This document shows, piece after piece, positions 16,327-23,336 of a DNA stretch of 34,900 nucleotides (positions are counted from its first letter, which is position 1; every line of letters starts with the position of its first letter). The stretch is taken from NCBI GenBank assembly GCA_903903635.1, contig CAIUZK010000181.1, positions 1 through 34,900 of the forward strand, read 5' to 3'. The position numbers and the translations under genes are program-made. Source of the stretch: an uncultured Bacteroidota bacterium. Lineage in GTDB: Bacteria; Bacteroidota; Bacteroidia; Chitinophagales; Chitinophagaceae. The notes beneath the pieces were generated by a model. The model did no database searches, was not told the DNA's origin, and saw nothing but the letters and a program-made list of their open reading frames with translations.

Positions 16327-18768
16327 CTATTTCACCGAAAAGGGCACCGATAGTTTTATTCCTAAATTTCTTCCCATACTGTAAATGCCCGTATTCCCTC
16401 TCGGATCACCCGGATAAGGCTCAAAATATTTAAGCCTGCTCATATGGTCTTCATAGGCCACGTCAAAAATATTGTTGCCAAAGATCCCTATGTTGAACAA
16501 TACCTTGCCTGCTTTATTGGTTACATCACCACCTGCGCCTGCATTGATCAACGTATAACCAGGAGTTTGTGTTTCCGAATTATTGGCCAGGTAAATCCTG
16601 TCCTGGCGTGCATAAATAGCGGCCTGCACTTTAATAAATGTATTGGCAATGTGCCTCGCCGGGTGCTTAAAATTGGCCCTGAGCTCCGATATGACATGCA
16701 CCGGCGGAATAAAAGGCAGGTACTTGTTGCTGTCGGTAACCCTTACGCCACCCTCTCCTTCATTCATGGCATACACAAGCGATATGCTGTTCTCAAAATG
16801 CAGCCAGTCGAGCGGATGCGGATGTATATCTATGCTTGCTTCACCACCATACAGCCTTGCATTCCCAGCCATATACCTGAAGGTTTGTTTGCCGGGTACT
16901 ATCACAGTATCCAGCCCCTGATTATAAATGTAACCCGTGATATCATTGTTAAACACCGATATATTTACCGAAACGTGCGGAGAAGTGAACTCTGCACCTA
17001 TATCCTCCTGCAGGCTGAATTCCGGCTTGAAATCCGGGTTGCCCATCTGGTAGGTATTAGTACCCGGATGCACCCCGTTCGATGAGATCTCCACTATATT
17101 GGGAGCCCTGAATCCCCTAGCCAGATTCCCTTTCACTGCAAATGCCTTCGAGAAGATATAAGTCATACCCAGGCTATAAGTCACACCTGTGAACGTGTGA
17201 TCAAAGTTGCTGAACACCTGTGTGGCTCCTGCCGAACTACCACCCACCGGCATATCAAAACCTGTAGCCGGGTTGGTATTGGTATACAAGGATGAATTAT
17301 GAAATAACCGGTTGTCGTACCGGATACCTCCCGCAACATCAAGCTTCCTGAAATTTTTCTTGATCACTACAAATGGCCCGATATCAAATTGATGATAGGA
17401 GGGTATTATAAAATCTGTTCCCCTGGTAACATCATTTACCTGGTACATGCCGTTTACCCCTGCCGAAATGTCCCAATGTGCTATACTGTTCAGGTGGTAT
17501 TTCACATCATAGGTATAGGTATTCATTTGCAGGTATAGACCGGGTATAGATATTGCCTCCGGATGACTGAATTCCCTGCGGCTGCTGCTTTCAAAACCGG
17601 CATTAACCACAAGTACACCACTGCCAGTATTAAAATTATTGGAGAGCAATGCCCGGTAATGCTGTACATGCTGGTGCAGATCAGGCAAGGTATAACTGTT
17701 GAGTTCCTTATTGCTTACCACAGGCCTGGAAAGATCTGCCTCAGTTATTTGCTTCGTGAATTGCCGTGTAGCCGAGTCCCTGCTGCCATCTGGTATTGCC
17801 TGCAGATCGTTGAACAGGCTCAGATCAAGATGGGTAAATCCCCAGCTTTTGTTTATTCCGAATGATGCGCCCGCATCTGTTTCATTGAAGTTGGTACCAT
17901 ATACCTTGCCATCTACCGGATTACGGTAGTCCATGCCCTGCTTGTGCGATACACGGCCTATCCAGTAAAACCCTTTCTGGTTGCCGGTCATCATACCACT
18001 GCCGCCCAGCAGGTTATTGTTCATCTGGTATTCACCGGTCACTTCACCTATTATCTTCCCATCTGCGGCATGAGGAGTAGGTATGAGGTTGACTACACCT
18101 GCCAGCGCGTCCGAACCATAGATAAGACTCGACGGGCCTTTTACCAGTTCCACACGGTCTATTCCATATTCATCTACCTCAATCCCGTGTTCATCACCCC
18201 ACTGTTGCCCTTCCTGGCGCATGCCGTCAAAAAGTGTCAAAACCCTGTTGTACCCCAGCCCCCTTATGAATGGCTTCGATATGTTAGGCCCGGTTGAAAC
18301 TGCCGAAACCCCCGGTACACTTGTCAGGGCATCAATGATATTCGAGCTTACATTGGTTCGCAGAAACTGGTTGTTGATGGCTACCACCGGCACCGGGCTG
18401 CGGTTGATTTCAGTGGCTTTCGTTTGCCCGGTTATAACTACTTCCTTGCTTTCAATCGCGCTTTCATTCAATAAAAAATCATGGTGTACCTCACCATCAA
18501 TAGTTATGGTTATAGTAGTTTTTGCATAGCTCAGCATGCTTACCACTACTACATATTTTCCGGATGGCACATTCTCAATACGGTAGTGCCCCGCGCTATC
18601 GGTTACCGTACCCGTCTTAAGGTCGGGCACTTCCACCACTGCTCCCTCTATTAATTTACCATCAATATCACGCACAATGCCGGTTAATACACCATTGCCT
18701 GTACCTTCGGCTTTTGCAATAAATGAAAGGAGGGTTGAAATAATAAATACAATATAATACCTGTACAT
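16327..18768 (-). CDS. TonB-dependent outer-membrane receptor, probably for zinc or another metal
   Basis: This 813-residue protein has a signal peptide (cleavage near FIAKAEG, about residue 20), then a carboxypeptidase-regulatory-like domain at about 27-103 (LTGIVRDIDGKLIEGAVV, GHYRIENVPSGKY). A TonB-box-like EVVITG at about 109-114 follows, then the plug at about 117-230 (DALTSVPGV, FIRGLGYNRVLTLFDGMRQ, VELVKGPSSLIYGSDALAG), then the 22-strand barrel. His-rich segments (WGDEHGIEVDE, LPDLHQHVQHY) would suit a metal or metal-chelate ligand. The gene lies downstream of a Fur-family regulator and a His-rich small protein on the same strand, which supports metal uptake; zinc is the best guess, iron or copper remain possible. 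It is energised by TonB-ExbBD encoded elsewhere. Confidence 0.88.
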   Translation of the reverse strand: MYRYYIVFIISTLLSFIAKAEGTGNGVLTGIVRDIDGKLIEGAVVEVPDLKTGTVTDSAGHYRIENVPSGKYVVVVSMLSYAKTTITITIDGEVHHDFLLNESAIESKEVVITGQTKATEINRSPVPVVAINNQFLRTNVSSNIIDALTSVPGVSAVSTGPNISKPFIRGLGYNRVLTLFDGMRQEGQQWGDEHGIEVDEYGIDRVELVKGPSSLIYGSDALAGVVNLIPTPHAADGKIIGEVTGEYQMNNNLLGGSGMMTGNQKGFYWIGRVSHKQGMDYRNPVDGKVYGTNFNETDAGASFGINKSWGFTHLDLSLFNDLQAIPDGSRDSATRQFTKQITEADLSRPVVSNKELNSYTLPDLHQHVQHYRALLSNNFNTGSGVLVVNAGFESSSRREFSHPEAISIPGLYLQMNTYTYDVKYHLNSIAHWDISAGVNGMYQVNDVTRGTDFIIPSYHQFDIGPFVVIKKNFRKLDVAGGIRYDNRLFHNSSLYTNTNPATGFDMPVGGSSAGATQVFSNFDHTFTGVTYSLGMTYIFSKAFAVKGNLARGFRAPNIVEISSNGVHPGTNTYQMGNPDFKPEFSLQEDIGAEFTSPHVSVNISVFNNDITGYIYNQGLDTVIVPGKQTFRYMAGNARLYGGEASIDIHPHPLDWLHFENSISLVYAMNEGEGGVRVTDSNKYLPFIPPVHVISELRANFKHPARHIANTFIKVQAAIYARQDRIYLANNSETQTPGYTLINAGAGGDVTNKAGKVLFNIGIFGNNIFDVAYEDHMSRLKYFEPYPGDPRGNTGIYSMGRNLGIKLSVPFSVK

Positions 18769-18868
18769 GAATTAGAAATTTAATAATATTAAATAATAGC
18801 CCGAATAGACCAATCTTGCTGACAAGCAGCAGCATGGCCTCAGGCAATATGTTTCAGCAATGTTCTAT

Positions 18869-19192
18869 TCAGGCTGCAGGCGGGCCTCTCAGGGAAGTGG
18901 AAAAAGTATAATGACAGGCATAAACGTCATTTACGGGGTAATGCCTGATGACAAATTCATAAGGCTCAAACCGGGCAAAGTCAATGGAATAATCATTTAT
19001 AAATGAGGTAAGTGTCAAGGATAGAAAAGCACAATGATGATGCTTCTTTTCAATGCACATCCCTTTTTGCTCGTGGTGTATTGTGTCCTTATGGTTGGCA
19101 AAAAGATGTACAAACTCCATTGGTGTATTACCAAGAAGCAGCAGGAAGGAGAACCAAACCACCAATAAATACTTCGCAAAACTGTATTTCAC
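18869..19192 (-). CDS. Small His/Cys-rich membrane-anchored or exported protein
   Basis: This 107-residue protein has one N-terminal hydrophobic stretch (KYLLVVWFSFLLLLG, residues 7-21) and no obvious cleavage site. It is followed by a metal-ligand cluster: His29, His34, His39-His40, Cys46, His51-His53 and Cys54 within 26 residues, with His84, Cys93 and His94 further on. The tail ends SLRGPPAA. I recognise no family. The start is a GTG at 19192; the next ATG (residue 25) would remove the hydrophobic segment, so GTG is preferred. It lies 75 bp after the Fur-family gene and 100 bp before the TonB receptor, all on the minus strand. A periplasmic metal-binding or handover role is inferred from composition and position only. 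Confidence 0.65.
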   Translation of the reverse strand: MKYSFAKYLLVVWFSFLLLLGNTPMEFVHLFANHKDTIHHEQKGMCIEKKHHHCAFLSLTLTSFINDYSIDFARFEPYEFVIRHYPVNDVYACHYTFSTSLRGPPAA

Positions 19193-19208
19193 TTCAGCGC
19201 TTACAATT

Positions 19209-19229
19209 AAATATTACTGCAATATTAAG
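19209..19229. promoter_or_regulatory. Weak third candidate of the Fur/Zur-type operator
   Basis: Just upstream of the His-rich gene, AATATT, ACTGC and AATATT form an inverted repeat. It matches about 12 of 21 positions of the consensus derived from the two sites near merC, including the central ACTG. AT-rich DNA yields such matches easily. Confidence 0.2.
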
Positions 19230-19267
19230 ACACCCTAATCAAAAATCCTTCTTTCAATACATTTTAC

Positions 19268-19681
19268 TCAAGCCGCACTACAGCTTTTACACAGCCCTGA
19301 AACCAAGGTTTGTATGCTCCTGGCTGCAAAACCCGCCGGCAACACAAAATGTGGTGCATGTATCTGGTCAAGGCAAAATACCTTCTGGCAATTTTGGCAA
19401 ATAAAATGCACATGCTCATCTACATGGTGTTCATCGGGGCACGTATGTTTGCACAACGCAAAACGGGTAACCCCCGATGGATCAACAATTTTATGTACAA
19501 GACCTGCATCCTCAAAATCATTCAGCACACGGTACAGCGTCACCCGGTCCATGTCCTTAAATATCAGCTCAAGTTCCGAATGGGCATATGCCTGGTTATC
19601 TGCACCTAGTATTTTAATAACATTCAGCCTCGAAGGTGTTGCCTTCAATCCCTTTTCACGTATTTGATGCGCAAAATCCAT
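19268..19681 (-). CDS. Fur-family metalloregulator (Zur-like by context)
   Basis: This 137-residue transcription factor has the Fur winged-helix at about 8-75, with recognition helix DRVTLYRVLNDFEDAGLVHK. Its dimerisation domain carries HHVDEHVHFICQNCQ (His85, His86, His90, His92, Cys95, Cys98). The Cys95-x2-Cys98 pair together with Cys131-x2-Cys134 (GLCKSC) would form the structural zinc site; the His cluster fits the sensory site. Fur, Zur and other members cannot be separated by sequence alone. The neighbours (TonB receptor, His-rich protein, MerC) make Zur the likeliest label. It starts at ATG 19681, and two operator-like sites lie in the gap to merC, consistent with autoregulation. Confidence 0.88.
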   Translation of the reverse strand: MDFAHQIREKGLKATPSRLNVIKILGADNQAYAHSELELIFKDMDRVTLYRVLNDFEDAGLVHKIVDPSGVTRFALCKHTCPDEHHVDEHVHFICQNCQKVFCLDQIHAPHFVLPAGFAARSIQTLVSGLCKSCSAA

Positions 19682-19698
19682 TTAACTGCTTTACAGCG

Positions 19699-19706
19699 CA
19701 AAGTTA
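19699..19706 (-). promoter_or_regulatory. Candidate -7 element for the Fur-family gene
   Basis: The minus strand reads TAACTTTG, an exact TAnnTTTG match, 17 bases before the ATG at 19681. The expected -33 region falls inside operator-like site 1 (19711-19731), so bound regulator would block this promoter. Confidence 0.5.
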
Positions 19707-19710
19707 ACAC

Positions 19711-19731
19711 AAATGCAATACAGTTGCGTTT
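19711..19731. promoter_or_regulatory. Fur/Zur-type operator-like site 1
   Basis: This is an 8-5-8 inverted repeat, AAATGCAA and TTGCGTTT around TACAG. Read on the minus strand it matches site 2 (also read on the minus strand) at 16 of 21 positions, giving the shared core CAACTG followed two bases later by TTGCA. It lies between the two divergent -7 boxes and covers the merC -33 element. Binding by the adjacent Fur-family protein is inferred. Confidence 0.6.
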
Positions 19732-19750
19732 ATATTTTTTCTTACATTTG
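19724..19750 (+). promoter_or_regulatory. merC promoter (-33 TTG and -7 TACATTTG)
   Basis: TACATTTG at 19743-19750 matches TAnnTTTG exactly, with TTG at 19724-19726 sixteen bases upstream, slightly short of the usual spacing. The start codon at 19773 leaves a leader of about 15 bases. Both boxes overlap operator-like sites 1 and 2. Confidence 0.5.
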
Positions 19751-19766
19751 CAACTCAGTTGTATTT
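19746..19766. promoter_or_regulatory. Fur/Zur-type operator-like site 2
   Basis: ATTTGCAA and TTGTATTT surround a CTCAG centre, the same arrangement as site 1. The two centres are 35 bp apart. The site overlaps the merC -7 box and ends six bases before the merC start codon. Confidence 0.6.
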
Positions 19767-19772
19767 AACGGA

Positions 19773-20159
19773 ATGGACCAGAATGCAGATGTGAAGTCGG
19801 ATAAGATAGGGATAGTCAGCGCTGTATTGTGCTCAATACACTGCCTTATCGTGCCTGTACTGTTCCTGGTAAAAGTATCATGGGCCCAGCAGCATCGCAC
19901 CGTTTCCCTGCCTGCCTGGTGGGAGCTAATGGACTATGTCTTTATGGTCATTAGTTTTACTGCAGTATCTCATTCTGCCGGTCATACCCCATTTAAAATC
20001 ATCAAAATCTTCCTCTGGATATTCTGGGTTGTATTGATGATCTCTATTGTTTTCTCTTCATTACTTCACTGGATGGCCTATTTTGCTTCAGCCGGACTCA
20101 TCATTACTCACTTCATGAATATCAAAAAGATCAGGCAGCGTAATACCACAAGATGCTGA
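19773..20159 (+). CDS. MerC-domain membrane protein
   Basis: This 128-residue protein has about four membrane helices and the MerC-type cysteine motif CSIHC (Cys20, Cys24) in the first helix (VLCSIHCLIVPVLFL). MerC of mercury operons carries metal ions across the inner membrane; chromosomal relatives in Bacteroidota are not characterised as far as I know. Divergent position next to a Fur-family gene and shared operator-like sites suggest a zinc or related metal role here. No mercury-resistance gene (merA, merP, merT) is nearby. I chose ATG at 19773: the longer reading from 19713 would start inside the operator and promoter. Confidence 0.78.
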   Translation: MDQNADVKSDKIGIVSAVLCSIHCLIVPVLFLVKVSWAQQHRTVSLPAWWELMDYVFMVISFTAVSHSAGHTPFKIIKIFLWIFWVVLMISIVFSSLLHWMAYFASAGLIITHFMNIKKIRQRNTTRC

Positions 20160-20183
20160 CCCTATTCCTTTTCCTTAAATAAA

Positions 20184-20215
20184 AACAGCACATGATAGCG
20201 ATATCATATGCTGTT
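20184..20215 (-). terminator. Rho-independent terminator for M12 protease paralogue 3
   Basis: A 14-bp stem with one mismatch (AACAGCA, C/A, ATGATA) closes a GCGA loop of the GNRA type. On the minus strand it is followed by TTTTTATTT, and it begins 22 bases beyond the stop codon at 20237. It lies in the gap between the convergent merC and protease genes and may also work weakly for merC. Confidence 0.7.
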
Positions 20216-20236
20216 AATCAATTTGAACTTAAGTTT

Positions 20237-22561
20237 TTATTCCAGTACAACAGGCTTAACGGTAACAGTACCGCTATCCTCATTCCTGAACCGTGCATAA
20301 TACAACCCTCTGGCCCATGATCCTGCCTGGATGGCATCCATACCATTTACAGTGCCATGATACAAGGTCTGGCCAACTGCATTATAAATAATCACCGAAT
20401 AGTTACCACTCAGCGTAGATATATGGATCATATCGCTGGCAGGATTTGGGAAAACAGTTATGTCCCCTGCTTCCATATTGCCACCTTTTAAATCCAAAGA
20501 AGGGCTACCAGTAGCAACAGTGAAATTATGCCCGTTAACATTAAAGAAAACATTTCCTGAACCTTTAACTTTAAAGCGTGAAGTGGGTGATGCGGCTGTT
20601 ACAGTGGGTATGGTAACACTTGCCGTGCCATTATTGGGGAAATTACCCAGGTTATAAGGCCATGTATTACCACCATCTACCGACATGTATATATCAACAT
20701 TGGCTGCGCTGACAGGAGCAGCATTAGTTCCTACTACGTTCCATGTAACAGTTTGTGTGGTTCCCTCAACATAAGTAATACCTGCAGTACTCTGGCTGGT
20801 AACTTTAAATCCTGCATAACCATTAGCCGATCCGGTACTTACTGCATTGATATGTATGGTATCATCAGCGAAGAGGATGCAACCATTCCCGTTCAGTATG
20901 TCTCTTACAGTTAGCTTAAATGTAAGATAACGTGCGGTATCCGGCGCTTTCTCTCCTTGTGCGCCTTCTACACCGGCATCACTTAATGTACCTGCCATTA
21001 CCATGCTTACTTTTGGGAACACGCGTATCGTACTGGTTGTAGGATTATACGAACGGAATATTGGCCCGGTTACAAAAGTATTTACTAATCGCGCAGCACC
21101 CGCCTTATTATACTGCTCCCAGCAGTAAGTGGTTAAGGTATCAGCTACCGAGTCTACTGCTGTTGGGGCAATAAGCTCAAATGGTGTCTTGTAAGGTATG
21201 GCATAAGATGTTGAAAATGTTGCAAGGCTTACCAGTTTATTACTTGTAGCCGTACTTACAGCACAGGCATTCTCACTTCCGTTCAGTTTGGTCACTATCT
21301 CAGTAAGGCTGGCCGCATGAAAGTAGGCATCGCTGTGCATCGAAAGGTCATCGGGCGAGCATATGCCGGCATAAGCCATAATGGTGGAACCACTGCCTGG
21401 CTCATAAGCCACACTGCCTACCCTGTTTCCTCCACCACAACTACCGTCCGATCCATTGTTAAAGGTATGATTCGCTCCAAATTCATGGCCCATCTCATGC
21501 GCTACATAATCTATATCATAGCCATCACCTGTTGGTGTAGGGCTACCGGTTACACTCTGTGCCTTTTGTGTATTGTTGCAAACTACTCCCAGGCTTGACA
21601 GTCCGCCACCACCCGTGGTAAATACATGGCCCACATTATAATTCGCACTTCCTATCCTGTTGTTACATTGTGTCTGGTTCGCGGTAAGGCAGGCCGATGC
21701 ATTGGCATCAATTGTATTAAACGGATCACTACCATTTACACTACCAGTATTTGTAGGCCATATCAGGGTGTCCTCCTTGGTTACAAAGTTCATCTGTACC
21801 GAGAACTCACGATTATATACTCCGTTGATCCTGTTCATGGAGATCGTCATTTTGCTTAATGCCTGTGCTATGGTTGGCGATGAAAGTCCGGTGGCCGCCT
21901 GACAATAGAAATGGTCGGCACATAGCGCAAGGTTATACGTACGCAAGGTCCAGCCATTGGTGGTTTTGGCTGCCATTTTTTTCTGACTGTTTTCCAGATC
22001 AGCATCTACCTTTTGCATTACCGGCTCGATGGTATGATCAGTACCCACCTCGCACTTCATCCTGGCGCTTAATTCCCTGGTCTCATAACGCTTGTAATGC
22101 ACCATATAAAATCCGTCGCTATAGTTGTCATAAGGATCAATAAATGAGGTGTTTTCACCATCATAGATCATGGCGTCAAAGCCAAATAATGTATAATCCA
22201 GTTTAGCAGTTACTGTGGGGTTGTCAACAGCAAAACCTGTAAAAGACTTTATCCCCGGATATTTTGCAGCCAGTTCATCCGGCATCAATGATGATGACCA
22301 AACTTTAAAATCCCGGTATGTTCCGTTTGGCAAGGGCAGAGCAATAATAATTCCTTCTGCCGGATCTGAAGAAACATTCCACAACTGTAGTTTCATGGCT
22401 GCATCATCTACAGTATACACCAGAAATTGTGTAGGATGCATTACCTGCAATTGCTGAGGTGCATTTGCCGGATTTTCTTTATGCCAGAAATTCGTGGCAT
22501 TACTTACGGTGGCGCCCAATATCCCGGCACACATTATTAATGAGGTAAAAATTTGCTTCAT
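20237..22561 (-). CDS. Reprolysin-like (M12) zinc metalloprotease with T9SS sorting domain, paralogue 3
   Basis: This 774-residue protein has a signal peptide (cleavage near VSNAT, about residue 22). The N-terminal propeptide-like domain (LPLPNGTYRDFKVWS, TAKLDYTLFGFDAMIYDG) has its Cys in RMKCEV at about residue 170. The catalytic site is HEMGHEFGANH at 355-365, with STIMAYAGIC as Met-turn. Ig-like regions follow, the last ending in GNVFFNVNGHNFTV, and the T9SS type A tail (VFPNPASDMIHI, WARGLYYARF) closes the protein. It is closest in sequence to paralogue 1 (shared FIDPYDNY, DGFYMVHYKR). It is separated from the other two by the metal locus. A weak promoter (TAATTTTA, 22617-22610, minus strand, TTTG 16 bp upstream) precedes it. 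Confidence 0.88.
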   Translation of the reverse strand: MKQIFTSLIMCAGILGATVSNATNFWHKENPANAPQQLQVMHPTQFLVYTVDDAAMKLQLWNVSSDPAEGIIIALPLPNGTYRDFKVWSSSLMPDELAAKYPGIKSFTGFAVDNPTVTAKLDYTLFGFDAMIYDGENTSFIDPYDNYSDGFYMVHYKRYETRELSARMKCEVGTDHTIEPVMQKVDADLENSQKKMAAKTTNGWTLRTYNLALCADHFYCQAATGLSSPTIAQALSKMTISMNRINGVYNREFSVQMNFVTKEDTLIWPTNTGSVNGSDPFNTIDANASACLTANQTQCNNRIGSANYNVGHVFTTGGGGLSSLGVVCNNTQKAQSVTGSPTPTGDGYDIDYVAHEMGHEFGANHTFNNGSDGSCGGGNRVGSVAYEPGSGSTIMAYAGICSPDDLSMHSDAYFHAASLTEIVTKLNGSENACAVSTATSNKLVSLATFSTSYAIPYKTPFELIAPTAVDSVADTLTTYCWEQYNKAGAARLVNTFVTGPIFRSYNPTTSTIRVFPKVSMVMAGTLSDAGVEGAQGEKAPDTARYLTFKLTVRDILNGNGCILFADDTIHINAVSTGSANGYAGFKVTSQSTAGITYVEGTTQTVTWNVVGTNAAPVSAANVDIYMSVDGGNTWPYNLGNFPNNGTASVTIPTVTAASPTSRFKVKGSGNVFFNVNGHNFTVATGSPSLDLKGGNMEAGDITVFPNPASDMIHISTLSGNYSVIIYNAVGQTLYHGTVNGMDAIQAGSWARGLYYARFRNEDSGTVTVKPVVLE

Positions 22562-22668
22562 ACTTTGATTTTAAGCTTCCAATATTTTTTTGTTAATGAA
22601 ATACAATTATAAAATTACCAAATTTCGACCCCACAAATTACAATTTTGTCTTTAATAAAAAAAACTTG

Positions 22669-22699
22669 TTTGCCAATCTGCCAATGCAACTTAATTTAG
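22669..22699 (+). promoter_or_regulatory. tsaE promoter
   Basis: TTTG at 22669-22672 and TAATTTAG at 22692-22699 are spaced by 19 bases, which is the normal Bacteroidota arrangement; the -7 box matches seven of eight consensus positions. The ATG at 22708 is only eight bases downstream, so the leader is very short or absent. Confidence 0.45.
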
Positions 22700-22707
22700 C
22701 ATAATAA

Positions 22708-23166
22708 ATGCGTACTACATTATTTCAGATATCTTATTCGCTTCACGAAATCCGGCAGGCAGCGGGTCGCTTCATCGAGGCAACATCAGGCTATACCGTT
22801 TTTGCTTTCAGCGGCGAGATGGGAGCAGGAAAAACAACATTTATTCATCACATATGCGATTTACTTCAGGTAGAAGATGCTGTCAGCAGCCCCACTTTTG
22901 CCTTGATAAATGAATACCATTATACTGCATCCGCCCAACAGGATAAAATAATTTATCATATGGACTGGTATCGCCTCAAAGATGCCGCCGATGCTATTAA
23001 TGCAGGTATGGAAGATTGTCTGGATGTTGCCATTAAGGGCGGAGCCTTATGTTTTATTGAATGGCCTGAAAAAGCTATCGAACTACTACCTGTTCCCTAT
23101 TTATGGATATCTATTGATACCATTGATATCCATGAAAGGAAAATGACAATTGAAGTGGTCAGTTGA
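22708..23166 (+). CDS. tsaE: TsaE, ATPase of tRNA t6A37 synthesis
   Basis: This 152-residue P-loop protein works with TsaB and TsaD to transfer the threonylcarbamoyl group to adenosine 37 of ANN-decoding tRNAs. The Walker A motif GEMGAGKTT is at 36-44. The family landmarks SSPTFALINEY, HMDWYRL and FIEWPEK follow in order. The length is normal for the family. It is transcribed away from M12 protease paralogue 3, and a candidate promoter lies just upstream. The 170 bases to the next gene hold no clear terminator. Confidence 0.95.
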   Translation: MRTTLFQISYSLHEIRQAAGRFIEATSGYTVFAFSGEMGAGKTTFIHHICDLLQVEDAVSSPTFALINEYHYTASAQQDKIIYHMDWYRLKDAADAINAGMEDCLDVAIKGGALCFIEWPEKAIELLPVPYLWISIDTIDIHERKMTIEVVS

Positions 23167-23336
23167 AGAAATATTCCCGAAAATGAAGGTTGTCTGATAG
23201 CTTGCTCTTTTCCCGCAAAAATGAACAAATACCCCCTACTGAAGGCCTTGCAGACCGCCGAATAATAAAAACTTCATAAATTCTGATATAATTCTTACTT
23301 TGCAGTCTGTATAAATAACTAATAAAACTATAGTGT

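Noticed and set aside
16444-17085. 213-codon plus-strand open frame opposite the TonB receptor
   Set aside because: The receptor's barrel strands on the minus strand explain the sequence, and this frame has no family motif.
19713-19772. MerC protein starting at ATG 19713
   Set aside because: The added 20 residues overlap both operator-like sites and the promoter and are not conserved MerC sequence.
19773-20159. Mercury-resistance operon
   Set aside because: MerC alone without merA, merP, merT or merR, next to a Fur-family regulator, does not support mercury detoxification.
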